From positions 1 to 10,340 of the forward strand of contig JAHZIZ010000403.1 of the NCBI GenBank assembly GCA_022601215.1: 10,340 nt of DNA, given 5' to 3'. The position numbers were made by a program, and so were the translations under genes. The notes beneath the pieces are model-generated. The model saw nothing but the letters and a program-made list of their open reading frames with translations. It had not been told where the DNA came from and ran no database searches. Below are positions 7,301 through 10,340 of this stretch, piece after piece. Positions within the stretch are counted from its first letter, which is position 1. The number at the start of each line of letters is the position of its first letter. The DNA is from Bacteroidota bacterium (GTDB lineage Bacteria > Bacteroidota > Bacteroidia > Flavobacteriales > Flavobacteriaceae).

Positions 7301-8036
7301 GACTTTAGCCGCCAATGAGACATATATTGTCGTAGCAGATGGAATAGTAAGTCCTACAGGATATGACCCAGCACAACCTTTTGGATTGGAGATTTATCCA
7401 ATGGGAAGAGAAGCTGCTTCGGACCCAGCAAATACAGATATTTTAGTACACCATGGGTCAACCGATGCCCCAACTGTGGATGTGGTAGAAACAGGTGTAG
7501 GAGCAGGTGTTCTTGTGGACGATTTATCGTATACAGATTTTCAAGGGTATTTGGAAGTTCCAACGGCAGATTATGTCTTACAGGTTCGTGATGAAACAGG
7601 AACTGTGGGAGTAGCTGCCTATGGAGCGCCTTTAGCTACCTTGGGATTAGATGGTGCGGCAATTACAGTAGTAGCGTCTGGGTTCTTAAACCCTTCAAAT
7701 AATAGTGACGGAGCGCCTTTTGGACTCTGGGTAGCTTTAGAAGCTGGTGGAGACTTAATTCCATTACCTCAAGATGTATTAGGAACTAATAGTTTCAATT
7801 TTGATACTGTGGTATTATATCCTAATCCTACCAATGGAGCCATTAATCTTAAAGGTTTACCTCAAGGAATCTTTGAAGTAAGTGTTGTTGATATGCAAGG
7901 AAGAGTATTAAGTACAAGATCAATGTCTTCTGAAGAAGGATTAGTGAATGTTGCAAGTATTTCTGAAGGGGTATATCAGCTAATGATAACTCAGAATAAC
8001 AGATTAGTTGGAAGTAAGCGGTTTATTAAAAACTAA
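4305..8036 (+). CDS. Large secreted protein with ten tandem DUF4397-like units and a T9SS C-terminal sorting domain
   Basis: The 1243-residue product starts with a Sec signal peptide (1-20, ending VVAQ). Residues 21-1155 are five copies of a ~227-residue repeat, starting at 21, 246, 474, 704 and 931 with TARVQ(V/I)IHNSAD. Each copy has two related halves. Half A carries IHNSAD..VDVY, FRTATPF, SNDVGD, YIVVADGIVSP and GRE; half B carries VHHGATDAP.VDI, LELP, VRDETGTV, VASGFLDP, NSDG, WVAL and GGDLIPLP. The IHNS/DAP..VDVY signature is that of DUF4397, a beta-rich extracellular domain of unknown role. Residues about 1168-1243 (VVLYPNPTNG, VVDMQGRVL, SEGVYQLMI, ending KRFIKN) are a type A Por/T9SS sorting domain, so export across the outer membrane and surface attachment or release are expected. 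The array has no Lys or Cys and is acidic. The 4305 ATG gives the signal peptide directly; no Shine-Dalgarno site is seen. An adhesive or structural role is only inference. Confidence 0.93.
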   Translation: MKNLFLSILALLMLHTVVAQTARVQIIHNSADLAASEVDVYVDGALAIDNFAFRTATPFIDLPTNVNIDIAPGDSNDVGDSIFFTNFSLADGETYIVVADGIVSPTGYSPATPFNLEVYPLGREAASNGANTDLLVHHGATDAPTVDIVEVGAGAGTIVDNLAYSEFQGYLELPTADYALEVRDETGTVTVAAYEAPLAALALDGQALVAVASGFLDPSQNSDGPAFGVWVALAAGGDLIPLPNSTARVQVIHNSADAAAEMVDVYLGDALAIDDFTFRTATPFLDFPAGVGITVSVAPSTSNDVGDAIASFPLTLTRNETYVVVADGIVSPTGYSPAPAFGLEIYPQGREASMDPSQIDVQIHHGATDAPRVDIYETGIGVGLIANNLDYTDFRNSYLELPALNYSIEVRDQTGSVTVAAYELPLADLGIAGNAVTALASGFLDPTNNSDGAAFGLWVALPSGGDLIPLPQSTARVQVIHNSADAAASEVDIYIDGGLALDNFAFRTATPFIDLPAGVTVEIAVAPSDSNDVGDAIATFPVALAANETYIVVADGIVSPTGYDPAPAFGLEVFGMGREVASDPANTDLLVHHGATDAPTVDIVEVGAGAGTIVDDLAYTDFQGYLELPTADYVLEVRDETGTVTVATYGAPLSALGLDGDALVAVASGFLDPSNNSDGDAFGIWVALPAGGDLIPLPVIEIQTARVQVIHNSADAAAAEVDVYIGGVLALDDFAFRTATPFIDFPAEEEVEIAIAPADSNDVGDAIATFPVTLAADETYIVVADGIVSPSGYDPAPAFGLEVYPLGRETATDGANTDVLVHHGATDAPSVDIVEVIAGAGTVVDDLAYTEFQGYLELPTADYGIEVRDETGTVTVAAYDAPLATLALDGAAIVAVASGFLDPSNNSDGEAFGIWVALPSGGDLIPLPTSTARVQVIHNSADAAASEVDVYINGALAVDNFAFRTATPFIDLGAGTVTEIAIAPSTSTDVGDAIATFPVTLAANETYIVVADGIVSPTGYDPAQPFGLEIYPMGREAASDPANTDILVHHGSTDAPTVDVVETGVGAGVLVDDLSYTDFQGYLEVPTADYVLQVRDETGTVGVAAYGAPLATLGLDGAAITVVASGFLNPSNNSDGAPFGLWVALEAGGDLIPLPQDVLGTNSFNFDTVVLYPNPTNGAINLKGLPQGIFEVSVVDMQGRVLSTRSMSSEEGLVNVASISEGVYQLMITQNNRLVGSKRFIKN
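4365..7769 (+). repeat. Five tandem ~680-bp coding repeats (DUF4397 pairs)
   Basis: The repeats lie at 4365-5039, 5040-5723, 5724-6413, 6414-7094 and 7095-7769 (225, 228, 230, 227 and 225 codons). The third ends with an extra VIEIQ-type linker before the fourth. The B half begins at about 4698, 5379, 6063, 6753 and 7434. Protein identity between copies is high, but codons for the same residues differ freely. The VQ(V/I)IHNSAD stretch, for example, is spelled differently in all five copies, so this is an old array held by selection and not a fresh duplication. Copies 1 and 2 diverge most (different SNDVGD-following segment in 1; two-residue changes around the LELP segment in 2), while 3-5 are closest. 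Confidence 0.9.
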
Positions 8037-8069
8037 TAGATTTGAATCAAACAAAAGAATAATAATTGA

Positions 8070-8100
8070 AGGGAGCCTAAGAAATCAGGCTCTTTTTTTT
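8070..8100 (+). terminator. Intrinsic terminator after the DUF4397 repeat gene
   Basis: GAGCCT (8073-8078), an 8-nt loop, AGGCTC (8087-8092) and eight T to 8100. The stem can be lengthened by G-T pairs at its base. It lies 34 nt after the TAA and separates this gene from the small-protein/SulP unit. Confidence 0.88.
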
Positions 8101-8160
8101 GTTTAAGTAAAGGTTCATTTTATTTAACAAATTCTTAAAGATTTATTCGCTAAAGAAAGT

Positions 8161-8168
8161 TATTTTTG
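8161..8168 (+). promoter_or_regulatory. -7 promoter element (TATTTTTG) abutting the small-protein gene
   Basis: TATTTTTG is an exact TAnnTTTG match and ends only 7 nt before the ATG at 8176. Given where this element sits relative to the start of transcription, the RNA would begin about 0-4 nt before the ATG, so the message is probably leaderless or nearly so. No TTG occurs at -33; the region there reads CTTAAAG. Confidence 0.6.
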
Positions 8169-8175
8169 CACCTTT

Positions 8176-8478
8176 ATGAAACCATCTTTGTTACATAGTT
8201 TTTTTTCTTTTATGGTAGTTTTTTCGCTACTAGTGCCTTCGGTATTGCCTTTTATTAATTATTCGGAAGAAACATTAATGCTGATTGACTTTTCAGAAGA
8301 TGAACAGAAAAAAGAACAAAAAAAAGATTTAGAAGAGAAAGAAGTTTTCTTTGAATCGGCTGGTCTAGATAACAATCTTGACGGTATTGACTCCGGAAAA
8401 TCTTTATTCGGATACAAAGAAACCCAAGTTGAAGTAATTACTGAAATTATCCTTCCTCCCCCGGAATTTATTTGTTAA
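8176..8478 (+). CDS. Small exported or membrane-anchored protein of unknown function
   Basis: This 100-residue protein has a strong hydrophobic N-terminal segment (about 5-27: HSFFSFMVVFSLLVPSVLPF) that could be a signal peptide or single membrane anchor. It is followed by a charged Glu/Lys stretch (about 41-56, EDEQKKEQKKDLEEKE) and an acidic tail ending PPPEFIC with a terminal Cys. There is no lipobox and no recognised family. An exact -7 promoter element just upstream and a consistent frame support a real gene. The next gene, SulP, starts 65 nt downstream with no separate promoter visible, so the two are probably on one transcript. A small accessory subunit of the transporter is a possible role, but nothing in the sequence shows it. 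Confidence 0.75.
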   Translation: MKPSLLHSFFSFMVVFSLLVPSVLPFINYSEETLMLIDFSEDEQKKEQKKDLEEKEVFFESAGLDNNLDGIDSGKSLFGYKETQVEVITEIILPPPEFIC

Positions 8479-8507
8479 TCATCTCGGATTAAAAAAAAAA
8501 TTCATCT

Positions 8508-8529
8508 TACTCGCCAGTTTTGGCGAGTA
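8508..8529. promoter_or_regulatory. Perfect 9-bp inverted repeat in the SulP leader
   Basis: TACTCGCCA (8508-8516), loop GTTT, TGGCGAGTA (8521-8529). The GC-rich arms stand out in an AT-rich spacer and end 14 nt before the SulP ATG. No T-run follows on the plus strand, so it is not a normal terminator for the upstream gene. On the minus strand a T10 run begins 8 nt after it, too far for a classical terminator. It may be an RNA hairpin affecting translation or mRNA processing, an operator, or a dispersed small repeat. Confidence 0.7.
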
Positions 8530-8543
8530 CTAATAAATACGTT

Positions 8544-10124
8544 ATGTTTAAAAATTTAAAAAACGATATACCAGCAAGTATCGTGGTATTTTTTGTTGCG
8601 TTACCTTTATGTTTAGGTATTGCTTTGGCGAGTGGAGCGCCATTATTTTCAGGTCTAATAGCTGGAATCATTGGAGGAATTGTAGTAGGAAGTTTAAGTG
8701 GATCACATATAGGAGTTAGTGGACCAGCGGCTGGATTAGCCGCCATTGTTCTTACAGCGATAAGTACACTAGGAGGTTTTGAGAATTTTCTATTGGCGGT
8801 CGTACTAGGCGGTATAATGCAAATGTTGTTTGGTGTATTAAGAGCAGGGATTATAGGCTATTATTTTCCTTCTTCCGTAATAAAAGGAATGTTGACAGGA
8901 ATTGGAATTATCATCATTCTAAAACAAATTCCACATTTCTTTGGGTATGATGCGAATCCTGAAGGGGATTTCGCTTTTATACAAGTGGATGGAGAAAATA
9001 CATTTTCAGAGATTTTTAGAAGTCTTAATTTCATTAGTTGGGGTTCTACAATTGTTGCTATAGTTGGGCTTGCAATTCTGATTTTATGGGAAAAAGTATT
9101 AAGTAATCAAGGAAAAGTTTTCAAATTAATTCAAGGACCGTTGGTGGCTGTGGTAGTAGGAATCATATTCTTTTTACTAACTCAGGGAACCTCTCTTGGG
9201 ATTGCTTCAGAAAACCTAGTAAGTGTTCCAGTTCCTGAAGACGCTAGTTCTTTTCTTGCCCAATTTAGTTTTCCTAATTTTTCAGAAATAACCAATCCCG
9301 CTATCTGGGTTACAGCTTTTACTATAGCTTTAGTGGCTAGTTTAGAAACTTTGCTCTGTGTTGAGGCAACCGATAAGTTAGATCCTCAAAAAAGAGTAAC
9401 ACCAACTAACAGAGAGTTATTGGCACAGGGGGCAGGTAACATCTTTTCTGGGATGGTAGGTGGATTGCCCATTACTCAGGTAATTGTTAGAAGTTCGGCT
9501 AATATTCAATCAGGAGGACGCTCAAAGATGTCGGCCATTATTCATGGATTCTTGTTACTTATTTCAGTGATGGCTATGCCGTTGCTCTTGAATAAAATCC
9601 CGTTGTCTGTGCTTGCCGCTATTTTATTAGTTGTTGGATACAAATTGGCAAAACCTGGATTATTCAAGAAGATGTATCAAAAAGGATGGAAACAATTTGT
9701 TCCATTTACCGTAACTGTCGTCGGAATTGTTTTTACTGACCTTCTTATAGGAATTGGACTAGGATTGGCTGTAGGTATTATAGTGACATTGATAAAAAGT
9801 TATCAAAATTCTCATTTCTTGCATATTGAAGATAAAAGTAATGGGAAGCATAAAATTAAAATGACACTGGCAGAAGAGGTTACTTTTTTCAACAAAGGAG
9901 CTATTTTGAAAGAGTTAGATAGCCTACCAAGGGACACTTATTTGGAATTGGATGTTAGAAAAACAAGATATCTTGATAACGACATTGTTGAAATCTTAGA
10001 AGACTTTGCATTTAAAGCTAAAGAGCGAAATATTGATATTAAAATTATTTCCGAACGTGGGGTTGTCGAAAACCCACCTAGCTACATAGAATTTTTCACT
10101 TTAAGACCAAAAAAATCTGCATAA
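8544..10124 (+). CDS. SulP-family inorganic anion transporter with C-terminal STAS domain
   Basis: From the ATG at 8544 the product is 526 residues, beginning MFKNLKNDIPASIVVFFVAL. A longer frame opens with TTG at 8520, but it lies inside the hairpin and adds residues (ASTNKYV) unlike the family, so 8544 is preferred. This is an inner-membrane protein with about a dozen hydrophobic segments between residues 11 and 418. SulP marks include PLCLGIALASGAP at 21-33, the GPAAGLAA segment at 60-67, SLETLLCVEATDKLD at 266-280, and PTNRELLAQG...GGLPITQVIVRSSAN at 287-320. Residues about 438-506 (VTFFNKGAILKEL, ELDVRKTRYLDNDIVEIL) form a STAS-like cytoplasmic domain, a regulatory element of the family. 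SulP proteins take up sulfate, bicarbonate or other anions. The substrate is not set by sequence; bicarbonate (BicA type) or sulfate are both plausible. It overlaps the next gene by one base (TAATG). Confidence 0.93.
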   Translation: MFKNLKNDIPASIVVFFVALPLCLGIALASGAPLFSGLIAGIIGGIVVGSLSGSHIGVSGPAAGLAAIVLTAISTLGGFENFLLAVVLGGIMQMLFGVLRAGIIGYYFPSSVIKGMLTGIGIIIILKQIPHFFGYDANPEGDFAFIQVDGENTFSEIFRSLNFISWGSTIVAIVGLAILILWEKVLSNQGKVFKLIQGPLVAVVVGIIFFLLTQGTSLGIASENLVSVPVPEDASSFLAQFSFPNFSEITNPAIWVTAFTIALVASLETLLCVEATDKLDPQKRVTPTNRELLAQGAGNIFSGMVGGLPITQVIVRSSANIQSGGRSKMSAIIHGFLLLISVMAMPLLLNKIPLSVLAAILLVVGYKLAKPGLFKKMYQKGWKQFVPFTVTVVGIVFTDLLIGIGLGLAVGIIVTLIKSYQNSHFLHIEDKSNGKHKIKMTLAEEVTFFNKGAILKELDSLPRDTYLELDVRKTRYLDNDIVEILEDFAFKAKERNIDIKIISERGVVENPPSYIEFFTLRPKKSA

Positions 10125-10340
10125 TGAAAAAGAATAACAGAATATTGGCCTTAATAAATATTGATGAGCCTATAAACACCCTTATGGAAAGCACCGTTAA
10201 TTTGGCTGAGACTTTACAAGCTGATGTACACTTTTTTTATGTGAAAAAGCCTATAGATCTTACACTTACCGAAAATCAACTTGCCGTTCTCCGTACTAAA
10301 GTGCAGGCGGAAAAAGCGGTTATGAAACTTAAGAATGCAT
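10124..10340 (+). CDS. Universal stress protein (UspA) family protein, partial (3' end beyond window)
   Basis: The ATG at 10124-10126 shares its A with the TAA of the SulP gene, and the frame stays open for 72 codons to the right edge. The product begins MKKNNRILALINIDEP and continues TLMESTVNLAETLQADVHFFYV, which matches the Usp first strand, the short loop, the alpha helix (A..LA..L.A.) and the second strand of the alpha/beta Rossmann-like fold. Usp proteins are cytoplasmic, often bind ATP or AMP, and act in stress or transport control. The ATP-binding GxxG motif would be in the missing C-terminal half, so nucleotide binding cannot be judged. Tight coupling to SulP suggests it tunes or senses anion transport, which is inference. 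An incomplete tandem Usp is possible. Confidence 0.75.
   Translation, partial: MKKNNRILALINIDEPINTLMESTVNLAETLQADVHFFYVKKPIDLTLTENQLAVLRTKVQAEKAVMKLKNA

Noticed and set aside
4849..7563. Several minus-strand frames of 69-106 codons inside the DUF4397 array
   Set aside because: They recur because the repeats recur, lie antisense to a clearly coding array, and have no leader signals.
4365..7769. CRISPR or satellite-like array
   Set aside because: The repeat unit is about 680 bp, fully in frame, protein-coding and divergent in synonymous codons; there are no short identical repeats with unique spacers.
8475..8500. TTAATC/GATTAA hairpin followed by an A-run as terminator of the small-protein gene
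   Set aside because: The stem is only 6 bp, A/T-rich and followed by A rather than T on the coding strand, so it would not terminate plus-strand transcription.
8520..8543. Upstream TTG start for SulP, adding eight residues
   Set aside because: The TTG sits in the loop of the inverted repeat and the added residues do not resemble SulP N-termini, whereas the ATG at 8544 begins the typical MFKNLKNDIPAS sequence.

Overview
The window looks like chromosomal DNA of a Bacteroidota member, most likely Flavobacteriaceae. Four things point there: AT-rich sequence with few Shine-Dalgarno sites; a perfect TAnnTTTG -7 promoter element ahead of the tRNA and ahead of the small 100-residue gene; a secreted repeat protein ending in a type IX secretion (Por) C-terminal sorting domain; and a bacillithiol-type (BshB1) deacetylase together with a flavobacterial-style SulP transporter. 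I cannot name the genus from sequence alone.

Layout. 1-531 (minus) is the 5' part of an unrecognised exported protein that runs off the left edge. A divergent 115-nt spacer leads to a plus-strand pair: a Cys/Met-metabolism PLP enzyme (647-1819) joined head to tail (TAA then ATG) to bshB1 (1820-2536). A tRNA-His(GTG) follows, with its own promoter and a strong intrinsic terminator. Beyond a short gene-free stretch, a bidirectional terminator closes a minus-strand M28 zinc-peptidase lipoprotein gene (2990-4009). A 295-nt AT-rich spacer separates it from the largest gene, 4305-8036, which encodes a 1243-residue exported protein. That protein has five tandem copies of a ~227-residue repeat, each made of two DUF4397-like halves (ten units), and then a T9SS sorting tail and a terminator. 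The right end is an apparent operon: a possibly leaderless small membrane/exported protein (8176-8478), a perfect 9-bp hairpin, a SulP anion transporter with a STAS domain (best start 8544), and a universal-stress-protein gene overlapping it by one base and cut by the right edge.

How the genes may work together. The PLP enzyme and BshB1 are probably co-translated and may link cysteine supply to bacillithiol synthesis. The SulP/Usp pair suggests anion (bicarbonate or sulfate) uptake tied to a stress or nucleotide-sensing partner. The DUF4397 repeat protein is probably a cell-surface or secreted adhesive/structural protein. It is the least ordinary item here: it has ten domain units and no lysine or cysteine over about 1180 residues. 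I saw no phage, insertion sequence, CRISPR array or defence system.
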